Positions 26,093-34,158 of a stretch of 64,000 nucleotides of DNA are shown here, in pieces (position 1 is the stretch's first letter; the number at the start of each line of letters is the position of its first letter). The position numbers and the translations under genes were made by a program. The notes beneath the pieces were generated by a model. The model had not been told where the DNA came from. It did not search any database and was given only the letters and a program-made list of their open reading frames with translations. The DNA comes from Salirhabdus salicampi (GTDB lineage Bacteria > Bacillota > Bacilli > Bacillales > Alkalibacillaceae): positions 1 through 64,000 of the forward strand of contig NZ_JANBWE010000001.1 in assembly GCF_024259515.1 (NCBI RefSeq). Direction: 5' to 3'.

Positions 26093-26818
26093 ATGAGTGA
26101 TTTGTTTGTTAAAGATGGTAGTGAACCATTTGTTTTATTTTCATCAACTCATATATTAACTATGGCAGTTATATTAGCTCTTTGTATCGGTATGTATTTA
26201 TTCAGAAAGCAGCTAAAGCGTGGCTTACCAAACAAGATATTTAGGTTCGGCATGGCAACTATTTTAATTATTTCTGAAATAAGTTTAATCTGGTGGCTTC
26301 TTACTGTAGGCGATTGGTCACTTCAGTATTCATTACCACTTCATTTAAGTAGCCTTTCACTTTTTTTATCAAGTATTTTGTTAATTACAAGAAACTATCG
26401 TCTTTTTGAATTTACTTATTTTGTTGGTATCGGAAGTGCATTTCAAGTTATGCTTACACCGGACATTCAAGCCTATACGTTTCCTCATTTTAGATATATA
26501 CACTTCTTTGTTTCGCATGGAGGAATTGCAATTGCAAATTTGTTTATGGTACTAGTGGAAGGGTACCGGCCAACATTCAAGTCTATCTTCAAAGCATTCC
26601 TGTATGTGAATTGTTATTCGTTATTTATTTTTATTGTGAATGTAGTTATAGACGGTAACTATATGTATATTATGAGAAAGCCTATGAACCCATCCGTATT
26701 CGATTACTTAGGGCCATGGCCATATTATATTATCCCTTTAGAAATCATCACCTTAGCAACGTTTCTATTATTGTATGTTCCATTTTATATTAGAAAAATA
26801 AGAGATAGTTCCAGGTAA
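26093..26818 (+). CDS. TIGR02206-family membrane protein (YwaF-like)
   Basis: 241-residue integral membrane protein with about seven hydrophobic segments. The family is recognised from the start (PFVLFSSTHILTMAVILAL) and the conserved LQYSLPLHLSSLSLFLSSI and FPHFRYIHFFVSHGG stretches. The closest named relative that I recall is B. subtilis YwaF. Function unknown. AAGGAGTAGATCA precedes the ATG. First gene outside the island on the right; a single-gene transcript. Confidence 0.8.
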   Translation: MSDLFVKDGSEPFVLFSSTHILTMAVILALCIGMYLFRKQLKRGLPNKIFRFGMATILIISEISLIWWLLTVGDWSLQYSLPLHLSSLSLFLSSILLITRNYRLFEFTYFVGIGSAFQVMLTPDIQAYTFPHFRYIHFFVSHGGIAIANLFMVLVEGYRPTFKSIFKAFLYVNCYSLFIFIVNVVIDGNYMYIMRKPMNPSVFDYLGPWPYYIIPLEIITLATFLLLYVPFYIRKIRDSSR

Positions 26819-27126
26819 CTAAGTTCAGAAACTAAATATTGATACTGTGTCCAAAATAATCTTTAAAAAGATATGTTAAATGTCAATGGCGATGCCTCAG
26901 TTTTTCTCCCTTTTGGTATATTTTTCATTGCTCCTTCTTGGATATCCATTTTTACTATATTTGATTTTTTGTTAAAAGGCTTAGAAAATAATTTTTCTAT
27001 TAATAGTGTGTGTTTTTAGTAAGTAAAGAATTTAAACAGGGTCTACATTTCTGCACGTTATATATTGTTCCAACATTAAATAACCAGTACTATATAATTA
27101 ACAGAAAATAACAAGTGAGGGATTAT
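26819..27126. other. Intergenic region
   Basis: About 300 AT-rich bases, with no supportable gene and no obvious hairpin. Confidence 0.4.
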
Positions 27127-28023
27127 ATGAGTGCAACTAACAAAGTAAAGTATATCTCAACAACAGTGTTGTCAAAAGAATTAAAAATGAATGTAAAAGA
27201 AATATTTGAAATCCTACTTAAAAATGGAATGATTAAAAGAGTCGATGAAAATTGGATTCTCACTGATAAAGGGAAACAAATAGGGGGAACGGTTAAAAAG
27301 CATCCAAAGGCTGGTGAGTACATTGCTTGGAATGAGAACATAAAAGAACATAGCATATTTCGACCAGCTAATGATGACGTTCTTCTGAATGCAACTGCAT
27401 TAAGTAAACACTTTGGTGTATCCAAGTTTAAAATGAATCCAATCTTATCGGAACTAGGATTTATTCAAAAAGGACTCAAAGGTTGGACAATAACTAAACT
27501 AGGATTGAGTTTAGGTGGAAAACAATTGGAATATGATAAGACAGGAGTGCCATATGTAAACTGGCCTAAAAGTATATTAAAGAATAAGAGACTGGTAGAA
27601 ACAATGAAAGAGTTGCAAGGTAACGAGACTGAAGAAGAGAAAGCTTCTAATCAAGATAATCCTTTAGGATTTAGAGAAAAGTTCGAAGCCAAGCACAGAA
27701 CAGCTGATGGTCATTATGTTCGTTCAAGAGCAGAAATGTTGATAGATAATTGGTTATACATGTCTGAAATTGTACATGCATACGAAAGAAAATTGCCAGT
27801 TGAGGAAGATATTTATACTGATTTTTACTTGCCAGTTGGAAAAGTGTACATAGAATATTGGGGATTAGAAGATGATCCAAAATATGCGGCAAGAAAACAA
27901 GAGAAACTAAACATCTACGAAAAATATGGGTTTAATTTAATAGAGTTACATGATACTGATATTCAAAACCTAGATGATATTCTACCAAAGAAACTGTTGA
28001 AATTTGGGATTACCGCATATTAG
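27127..28023 (+). CDS. Two winged-helix-like repeats plus nuclease-like C-terminal domain
   Basis: 298 residues. Two repeated DNA-binding-like units: STTVLSKELKMNVKEIFEIL with LTDKGKQIGG (~5-60), and NATALSKHFGVSKFKMNPIL with ITKLGLSLGG (~90-140). The C-terminal ~100 residues have the layout of a Vsr/PD-(D/E)XK-like nuclease: RSRAEMLIDNWL, then YTDFYLP, VYIEYWG, KQEKLNIYEKYGFNLIEL, which supply Glu, Asp, Glu and Lys. I cannot name the family. ATG 27127 is chosen for GAGGGATTAT in front. Beside a MazG-HNH operon, so possibly part of the same defence patch. Confidence 0.65.
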   Translation: MSATNKVKYISTTVLSKELKMNVKEIFEILLKNGMIKRVDENWILTDKGKQIGGTVKKHPKAGEYIAWNENIKEHSIFRPANDDVLLNATALSKHFGVSKFKMNPILSELGFIQKGLKGWTITKLGLSLGGKQLEYDKTGVPYVNWPKSILKNKRLVETMKELQGNETEEEKASNQDNPLGFREKFEAKHRTADGHYVRSRAEMLIDNWLYMSEIVHAYERKLPVEEDIYTDFYLPVGKVYIEYWGLEDDPKYAARKQEKLNIYEKYGFNLIELHDTDIQNLDDILPKKLLKFGITAY

Positions 28024-28106
28024 AAATATAGCTCAATATTAAAAATTAACTTAAAATTAGAATTAGGAAATGAGGGGCAGAAGGAAAAACTGTTCAGCAA
28101 CATACC

Positions 28107-28138
28107 AGGACAAGGTTACCTACACCTTGTCCTAATAT
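28107..28138 (+). terminator. Terminator after the HTH/nuclease-like gene
   Basis: Perfect AGGACAAGGT / ACCTTGTCCT stem with a seven-base loop; the tail is only weakly T-rich. Confidence 0.65.
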
Positions 28139-28185
28139 TATGTTAATGTAAAATAATAGTAATTAAACAATAAGAGGTGTTAATT

Positions 28186-28509
28186 ATGCCTACATACAAT
28201 AAACTGGTACGAGACAAGATTCCTGACATAATTAAAAAGTCTGGGAAAATCTTTACTAGTAAAAAGCTTTCTAATGATGAATATATAGAAGCTTTGTATA
28301 AAAAGTTATATGAAGAGATAGAGGAATTAACTAAAGCAAACTCGCAGTCTGAAGTAGTGGAAGAAGCTGCAGATGTTTTAGAATTGCTTTATGCTTTAAT
28401 GAAAGTAAATGGAACTTCTATAGAAGAGCTTGAAAATGTGCGAGCTGAAAAAAAGAAACATCGAGGAGGATTTGAAAACCGAGTTTTCCTTCAGGAGGTT
28501 AGTGAATGA
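28186..28509 (+). CDS. MazG-like nucleotide pyrophosphohydrolase, copy 2
   Basis: 107 residues, clearly paralogous to the protein at 19823: YNKLVRDKIPDIIKKSGK, then the metal-binding EEIEELTKA and EAADVLELLYALM helices, and the same AEKKKHRGGFENRVFL ending. Predicted to hydrolyse NTPs to NMP and pyrophosphate. ATG 28186 is chosen, with AAGAGGTG eight bases upstream. Its last codons overlap the next gene's start (ATGA), so the two proteins are made together, in a fixed ratio. Confidence 0.87.
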   Translation: MPTYNKLVRDKIPDIIKKSGKIFTSKKLSNDEYIEALYKKLYEEIEELTKANSQSEVVEEAADVLELLYALMKVNGTSIEELENVRAEKKKHRGGFENRVFLQEVSE

Positions 28510-29495
28510 GTCATAAATTAAAAGTAGGTGAATTAAAGGAGCATTATTTGACGGACGAGGATATTTGGAGGATTTTTACGATTGTATTATCGAGTAAGTC
28601 GGTAAAATCCTCTACCTATAAATATGCACTGATTAAGGCATTAATCGAAAACCTATATCAAGTTAATGATCAGTTCGAATTAACCTATAATCAACTTGCT
28701 TATTCTTTTACTAAAGTGTATTGGAATTTAATTGTTCAACACAATCTCGTTAAACAAAATCGTGGTAAGAATGCTAGAGTTGTAACCATTATTAAGGACG
28801 TCCAATCCAAATACCAAATACCGACTGATTTCAGTTTTGATAAGTTAAAAGAAGATATTCAAATTAATCTCATATCCGAAGTGAAAGCGACTATGAAGCA
28901 AAATGTGTTTGGTGCATTATATGGGGATACACAAGGCAAGTTCTATGCTTTTGAACATCGTTCAGAATACTTTAAAATAAACCCTGCTGTACATCGCTTT
29001 ATGTTGAACTATCAAAGGCTCATCGTGAACCTGACGAATTACCATATGGCAGCAATGATCGAAAAACTTAATGATATTCCAAGCATAAACTACCTTCTCG
29101 GAAAAGTAGAAAGCATAGCCAAACGGTCATCCTTACGTCCCTTTGAAAAAATTTTGCTAAACCATTTTGAGCATACTTGTTTCTATTGCGGCAAGACCCT
29201 ATTAAGTGGAAAAAGACAAACGCATGTAGATCATTTTATCCCGTGGTCATTTGTTCAGTCGGACCAACTATGGAACCTGGTTCTATCATGTAGCACATGT
29301 AACAGTTCAAAAAGTGACAAACTCCCTGAAAAGAATTTTCTTTGTACTCTAATTCAGCGAAATAATGAACTGCTATATAAAAAAGAACATACTAACGTCG
29401 GAAATCTAATGACGAATTATAAAGACAAGAAAGTTATTCTACTTTATGATTACTCCATTAAGAACGGGTATGATCAAATATGGAGTCCTGGTTAA
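28506..29495 (+). CDS. HNH endonuclease-domain protein (329 aa), copy 2
   Basis: Same family as the - strand gene at 20226. The N-terminal ~200 residues are helical, with the shared TYKYALIKALI motif; the C-terminal HNH carries CFYCGK (~225), HVDHFIPW (catalytic His pair, ~240) and LWNLVLSCSTCNSSKSDKL with the second Cys pair. Translation is coupled to the MazG-like gene by a four-base overlap. A plausible reading is a two-component defence unit: nuclease plus nucleotide-sensing or nucleotide-depleting partner. That is inference from co-occurrence. Confidence 0.88.
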   Translation: MSHKLKVGELKEHYLTDEDIWRIFTIVLSSKSVKSSTYKYALIKALIENLYQVNDQFELTYNQLAYSFTKVYWNLIVQHNLVKQNRGKNARVVTIIKDVQSKYQIPTDFSFDKLKEDIQINLISEVKATMKQNVFGALYGDTQGKFYAFEHRSEYFKINPAVHRFMLNYQRLIVNLTNYHMAAMIEKLNDIPSINYLLGKVESIAKRSSLRPFEKILLNHFEHTCFYCGKTLLSGKRQTHVDHFIPWSFVQSDQLWNLVLSCSTCNSSKSDKLPEKNFLCTLIQRNNELLYKKEHTNVGNLMTNYKDKKVILLYDYSIKNGYDQIWSPG

Positions 29496-29587
29496 GACTT
29501 TTTAGATGTAAAACTTTCGTATATACATAACATTATGAGTTAATTTTTTATTGCTAAAAAATTATAAAAAAAATAGGGAGGACTTTT

Positions 29588-30429
29588 ATGTGGGGGCTTA
29601 TTATAATATTAATTTTTTTTGGTTTAGTTAAACTGAATTTTCACAAAATAAAGGGATTCGTTGGGGAAAGTTATATAAAAAACAAGTTAAAAAAATTAGA
29701 TCCAAATAGCTATAAAGTTTTTAATGATGTGTACGTGCCTACTAAAGATGGAACTACTCAAGTTGATCACATCGTTACTTCTCCGTATGGCATTTTTGTC
29801 ATAGAAACGAAGCATTATAATGGATGGATTTTTGGTAACGAAAACCAAAGATATTGGACACAAGTTATTTACAAAAGAAAAGGGAAGCTTTTCAACCCGA
29901 TTTGGCAAAATAAAGGACATATACAAGCCTTATCTGAGTACTTAAATATAAAGAAAAATGCTTTCTACTCGATAGTCGCTTTTTCTGGACAATCCACCTT
30001 TAAATTTAAAGATCCTTTCAACAGGCTGATGTTATACATTTCAAACAATTGCTTGAAACCATTCGCGGTGAATCAATCATAAAATTTAATACTCTTGAGA
30101 TGAAGGCTATTAATAAAGAAATAGAGAGTCTAATCATTACTGATAAAAAGGAATTAAGACAAGTACGAAAACAACATATCAAATCAGTAAAAGAGAAAAC
30201 ATCTAATCGTGTAAACAAGAAGAAATCAAGTCCAAAAAATATAAAAACACCTACAACGAAAACAAAAACTAATAGGAGGAGAACCAAAGTAATACCGCTT
30301 AAAAAGGAACAACATGTAGAAACTTGTCCTAAGTGCGGTGGGGGAATAGTAGAAAGACGCGGGAAATATGGCAAATTCTTTGGTTGTAATAATTATCCTA
30401 AATGCAAATATACAGTAAAATCAGGATGA
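29588..30429 (+). pseudogene. NERD-domain protein with topoisomerase-type zinc finger, frameshifted
   Basis: The first frame (29588-30082) encodes an N-terminal membrane-anchor-like helix and a NERD nuclease-related domain (FVGESYIKNKLKKL, TTQVDHIVTSPYGIFVIETK, YWTQVIYKRKGKLFNP). At about 30020 the coding continues in the other frame (ADVIHFKQLLETIRG...), which runs through a lysine-rich linker to a C4 zinc finger (CPKCGGGIVERRGKYGKFF, then a CNNYPKCKY end) stopping at 30429. Joined, the two parts make an ordinary ~280-residue protein; a single lost base near AACAGGCTGAT explains the break. It is a pseudogene, a sequencing error or, less likely, a programmed shift. Confidence 0.85.
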
Positions 30430-31116
30430 GGAGTATATATTAGTTACCTATAAAAATTAATCGCCTACCAGTTTTGTTTTGTTGGGTGGCTGAATCTTTT
30501 TATCTATGACAAGCGTGTGACAAAGATTTAAAAAGTCCCTTCTCCTCCATTAGACCAATTATATATCATCGACTGCATGCTCAAATGTACCTCGTAGATC
30601 CATATCATGCTAATTCAATTGTGAAAGTTTCTGTAGTTGATTCCCCTTTTACCTGAAGGTTATAATTGGAGAATTTATGTAAATACAAGACTTCTTTTAA
30701 AACAATAACTGATAGCGAATGGAACAGCTTTAAGCATATCTAATGTTGTATGGTTATTCAGTTAATAGATAGTAAGGGGATCCCCATTACTATTCGTAAG
30801 GAGACTTTAATTGTTGTGATCAAAGAAATTAATTGGAATATTATAGTAATATTATAGTTTTCTAGATCTATAGGATTATTTGTTCCCACTTTGTAAAACC
30901 ACACATAAAACGTCTGTTTAATATTAAAATACAACAGCATTCTTTATCCTACTGACAAAAGGAATGTAGCCTACGAGCTACATTCTTTTTTGTTGCATAT
31001 CAGGGTTTGTTTGCCAATTTATACGAATGGCGAGCGTTAATAAAAATCGGCATTTTTAGTTAATATCAATAAGTATAGTTATTAATCAAAATTTTTAAAA
31101 AATTTAGTTAATTGTA
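30430..31116. other. Intergenic region before the catabolic cluster
   Basis: About 690 bp without a supportable gene. It holds a weak hairpin near 30462-30492 after the NERD gene and a good terminator-like hairpin at 30958-30993 with no gene clearly ending in it, perhaps the relic of a lost gene. Confidence 0.5.
30958..30993 (+). terminator. Orphan terminator hairpin
   Basis: AAAGGAATGTAGC / GCTACATTCTTTT stem, six-base loop, T-run. Confidence 0.75.
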
Positions 31117-31145
31117 TTGACAAACTTGAATTATCCTTATATTCT
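31117..31145 (+). promoter_or_regulatory. Promoter of the catabolic operon
   Basis: TTGACA (31117-31122), 17 bases, TATTCT (31140-31145): near-consensus sigma-A. Start of transcription expected near 31152, giving a ~90-base leader with an interrupted inverted repeat (CATAC ... GTATG) that could be the operator of the IclR-type regulator in the cluster. Confidence 0.75.
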
Positions 31146-31209
31146 TAAACCATACATTTTAGTGGTATGCTGTACCGTTATTTGGAACAGCTATTTTTTT
31201 ATAGCGTTA

Positions 31210-31223
31210 TGTTAACGCTTACA
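31210..31223. promoter_or_regulatory. CcpA-like cre site in the operon leader
   Basis: TGTTAACGCTTACA differs by one base from the Bacillus cre consensus TGWAANCGNTNWCA. It lies about 60 bases after the predicted transcription start, a position at which CcpA blocks elongation. This would make the catabolic operon subject to glucose repression. Confidence 0.6.
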
Positions 31224-31244
31224 ATGCGTAAGGGAGTGAATTGG

Positions 31245-32528
31245 ATGAGCACAAACAGTATTAGCAATAGTGGACCACTTAGAGATATTAAAATATTAGA
31301 TTTCACACGTGCATATGCTGGTCCGTTTTCCACTATGCTTCTTGCTGACCTTGGAGCAACGGTAATTAAGATTGAACCCCCAGAAGGAGATTTTATCCGT
31401 GAAATTGGACCATTTGTCTCTGAGGAAAATAAAGATGGAGGAATTGGTGGTTTTTTCAACAGTGTTAACCGTAATAAACGAAGTATTGCAGTTGATCTTA
31501 AGACAAAGGAAGGTCAAACCGTTGTACATGACTTAGTTAAAGAATGTGATGCTTTAATTTGTAACTTTAGTACACCTAAAGTAATGAACAAGTTTAATCT
31601 AGATTATGAACAAGTGAAATTAATGAACCCTCAGCTTGTATATGTATCAATTAGTGGTTATGGTACAAATTATGTCGTTGATTCGAAGTATGAAGGAAAA
31701 CCGACTGTAGATATTATGATGCAGGCGGAAAGTGGAGCCATGAGTATTACTGGCTCAGAAACAGGAGAAAATTATAAGATTGGTCCAGGTGTCGGTGATA
31801 GTTATGCAGGAGTAATGGCGGCAATTGCGCTATTATCTGCTATTATTGAACGACAAAATTCAGGAAAGGGTCAATTTATTGATATCGCAATGCTAGACTC
31901 TATGATTCATCTTTGTGAGCGCATTGTTTATCAATACTCTTATACAGGAAAGTCTCCTAAACCTGAAGGAAATAGGCATCCATTTCAAGCGCCATACAGT
32001 ATCTACGATACAAAGGACGGAAAAATAGCCATCGCTGGTCTTCCTGACAGGTACTGGATAAGATTATGTAAAGCAATGGATAGAGAAGATATTTTATCAG
32101 ATAAACGTTTTGAGACTTCAATAAAAAGAAGAGAACACCAAGATGTAATTGATGAAATTATTACTACATGGACAACACAATATACAAGAAAAGAAGCAAT
32201 GGAGATTTTAGACCACTATGGATGTCTTGCAGCACCTCTTAATAAAGCTGAGGACTTATTTCACAATGAACATGTTAAAGCAAGAGAAATGTTAATTGAT
32301 ATAGAGGCAAATCCATTTACAGGAGAAAAACGCAAAATTATCGGTGTGCCATTTAAATTTTCTGAAACTAAGGCAGAGATAAAACACCGTGCACCATTGA
32401 TTGGTGAGCATAGTCAAGATACTTTAAGAGACCTATTAAACTATTCTGAAGATCAAATTAACGATTTAGTAGAAAAAAATGTTATTAAGATCAAAAACAC
32501 AGATGTCAAAATGTCAAACAATATATAA
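31245..32528 (+). CDS. Class III CoA-transferase (CaiB/BaiF family)
   Basis: 427 residues. Transfers CoA between carboxylic acids through an Asp-linked intermediate. Seen: the N-terminal GPLRDIKILDFTRAYAGPF and LADLGATVIKIEPP, the NRNKRSIAVDLK loop, the catalytic Asp region (KPTVDIMMQAESGAMSITG, ~165-185) and the LDSMIHLCERIVY helix; full family length. ATG 31245 is chosen because AAGGGAGTGAATTGG precedes it; an upstream in-frame extension would overlap the leader. First gene of the catabolic operon; it probably activates the imported acid or a product to its CoA thioester. Confidence 0.92.
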   Translation: MSTNSISNSGPLRDIKILDFTRAYAGPFSTMLLADLGATVIKIEPPEGDFIREIGPFVSEENKDGGIGGFFNSVNRNKRSIAVDLKTKEGQTVVHDLVKECDALICNFSTPKVMNKFNLDYEQVKLMNPQLVYVSISGYGTNYVVDSKYEGKPTVDIMMQAESGAMSITGSETGENYKIGPGVGDSYAGVMAAIALLSAIIERQNSGKGQFIDIAMLDSMIHLCERIVYQYSYTGKSPKPEGNRHPFQAPYSIYDTKDGKIAIAGLPDRYWIRLCKAMDREDILSDKRFETSIKRREHQDVIDEIITTWTTQYTRKEAMEILDHYGCLAAPLNKAEDLFHNEHVKAREMLIDIEANPFTGEKRKIIGVPFKFSETKAEIKHRAPLIGEHSQDTLRDLLNYSEDQINDLVEKNVIKIKNTDVKMSNNI

Positions 32529-32542
32529 GGGAGGCAATTACA

Positions 32543-33694
32543 ATGAGCCAACAATTTCCTCAAGGTGTTGCTGTTGTTGGAGTTGGGGACACCGATTACG
32601 GCAGATTATACAGAGAAAGGGATCTTGAATATCCGAGAGATCCATATGATTTAGCTTTACAAGCTTTCAAATCTTCCCTTGATGATTCCGGGCTATCAAA
32701 GGATGAGATTGACGGTGTTATCTGTGTCCGTGATGTATCTTCTTATGAAACTTTCTGTACAAAAGCGGGAATTAAACATCCTCGGTTGGTAAACTATCTT
32801 TTACCAGAAGGAAGGCAATCAGGGCTAGCTCTTCAGTATGCTGCGATGGCCGTATCTTCGGGTATGGCAAACAATGTACTAATAATTTATTCAAATGTAG
32901 GAAGGTCAGCTGGTGTTAATTATGGTTCTTCTGGTGATGGAGCTGACCCATTTGGTTTAGTTCATGGTATGACTTCACCTGGTGCACATGTTGCTTCTAT
33001 GTTTGAAAGGTATATGTATGAGTATAATGTAACGCCTGAATCTTTAGCAAATGTAGCAATTTCAAATCGTTACCATGCATCAATGAACCCAAATGCTGTA
33101 TTTAAGGAGCCGCTTACTGTTGATGATTATATGAATTCACGATACATTGCTGAACCGCTTCATCTATACGATTATTGTCTTATTAATGATGGTGCAGTCG
33201 CGATTATTGTCTCTAGTGTAGAAAAGGCTAAATCATTACAAAAACCAGTTGTCGAATTACTTTCCACTAGCACTTGTGGAGATATGGGACCAACTTATGC
33301 AAAAGAGGACTTCTTTTATAGTGCATTACAAAAGGCTTCAGATGATGTATATTCATTGGCTGGTGTTTCTCAAGAGGACATTGATTGTTTACAAATTTAT
33401 GATAATTTTACACCTGTTGTATTTTTTGGATTAGAAGGAATCGGTTTTTGTGGAAAAGGGGAAGCACCAGATTATTTAAAACAGTATGGCTCAATGGTTG
33501 GTAAGAGTTCTTGTCCAATTAATACAAGTGGGAGCCATACATCCGAAACCTATATGCAAGGATTTAACCTCCATGTTGAAGCTGTAAGGCAACTTCGTCA
33601 CGAATGCGGGGAAAGGCAAGTGAAAGATTGTGAACTAGTTCAATATGTTTGCCCATCGCCAATAGTAAGTTCTCATATTTTAGCTAGACGATAA
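32543..33694 (+). CDS. Thiolase-like (SCP-x/Ltp type) protein lacking the acyl-binding Cys
   Basis: 383 residues with the thiolase fold: GVAVVGVGDTDYGRLY at the start, a PEGRQSGLALQYAAMAVSSG helix, and the late NTSGSHTSETYMQG ... EAVRQLRHECG stretch typical of lipid-transfer-protein thiolases. Where true thiolases have Cys-x-Ser-Gly, this has Arg-Gln-Ser-Gly. Known relatives without the Cys (Ltp2 with a DUF35 partner) act as retro-aldolases. The next gene is exactly such a DUF35 protein, so a two-protein complex that cleaves a beta-hydroxyacyl-CoA, rather than a classical thiolysis, is the better guess. Confidence 0.88.
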   Translation: MSQQFPQGVAVVGVGDTDYGRLYRERDLEYPRDPYDLALQAFKSSLDDSGLSKDEIDGVICVRDVSSYETFCTKAGIKHPRLVNYLLPEGRQSGLALQYAAMAVSSGMANNVLIIYSNVGRSAGVNYGSSGDGADPFGLVHGMTSPGAHVASMFERYMYEYNVTPESLANVAISNRYHASMNPNAVFKEPLTVDDYMNSRYIAEPLHLYDYCLINDGAVAIIVSSVEKAKSLQKPVVELLSTSTCGDMGPTYAKEDFFYSALQKASDDVYSLAGVSQEDIDCLQIYDNFTPVVFFGLEGIGFCGKGEAPDYLKQYGSMVGKSSCPINTSGSHTSETYMQGFNLHVEAVRQLRHECGERQVKDCELVQYVCPSPIVSSHILARR

Positions 33695-33714
33695 ATTTAT
33701 AAAGGGGTGATTAA

Positions 33715-34140
33715 ATGAGAGAAGTAGACCGAGAAGATGTTGGTAACCTTATGGAACACGCTAATCAATTTTCCAAACCTTTTTGGGATGGTTTAAAAAA
33801 CAAGCAAATAAAATTGCAAAAATGCAATGATTGCACCCATGCCCAATTTCCACCTGGACCTGTTTGTTCAAAATGCTTATCAAACAACATCTCTTGGATT
33901 AGCTCAACAGGTAAGGCTAGAGTGTGGTCTAAAATTGGTTTTTGGAAACCATATTTAAAACCTTATACAGATGTTCCTTACTATGTAGTCATGGTCAAAT
34001 TGGCAGAAGGTCCAATGATCACAGCTAGGATTTCAGAAGAACACCATTCTAAAATTAATTGTGATTCTGAAGTAGAAGCAACATTTTTTGACACGGTAGA
34101 TGGGACAGTATTACTTGGATTTAGACCAGCTGAAGCTTAG
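33715..34140 (+). CDS. DUF35 (zinc ribbon + OB fold) partner protein
   Basis: 141 residues. A rubredoxin-like zinc ribbon (CNDC ... CSKC, about residues 38-58) is followed by an OB-fold (ARVWSKIGFWKPYLKPYTDV ... PMITARI). Such proteins bind thiolase-like enzymes and help channel CoA substrates. GGGGTG lies before the ATG; it is 20 bp after its presumed partner. Confidence 0.9.
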   Translation: MREVDREDVGNLMEHANQFSKPFWDGLKNKQIKLQKCNDCTHAQFPPGPVCSKCLSNNISWISSTGKARVWSKIGFWKPYLKPYTDVPYYVVMVKLAEGPMITARISEEHHSKINCDSEVEATFFDTVDGTVLLGFRPAEA

Positions 34141-34158
34141 TGAAAGGAGTTATTTTTA

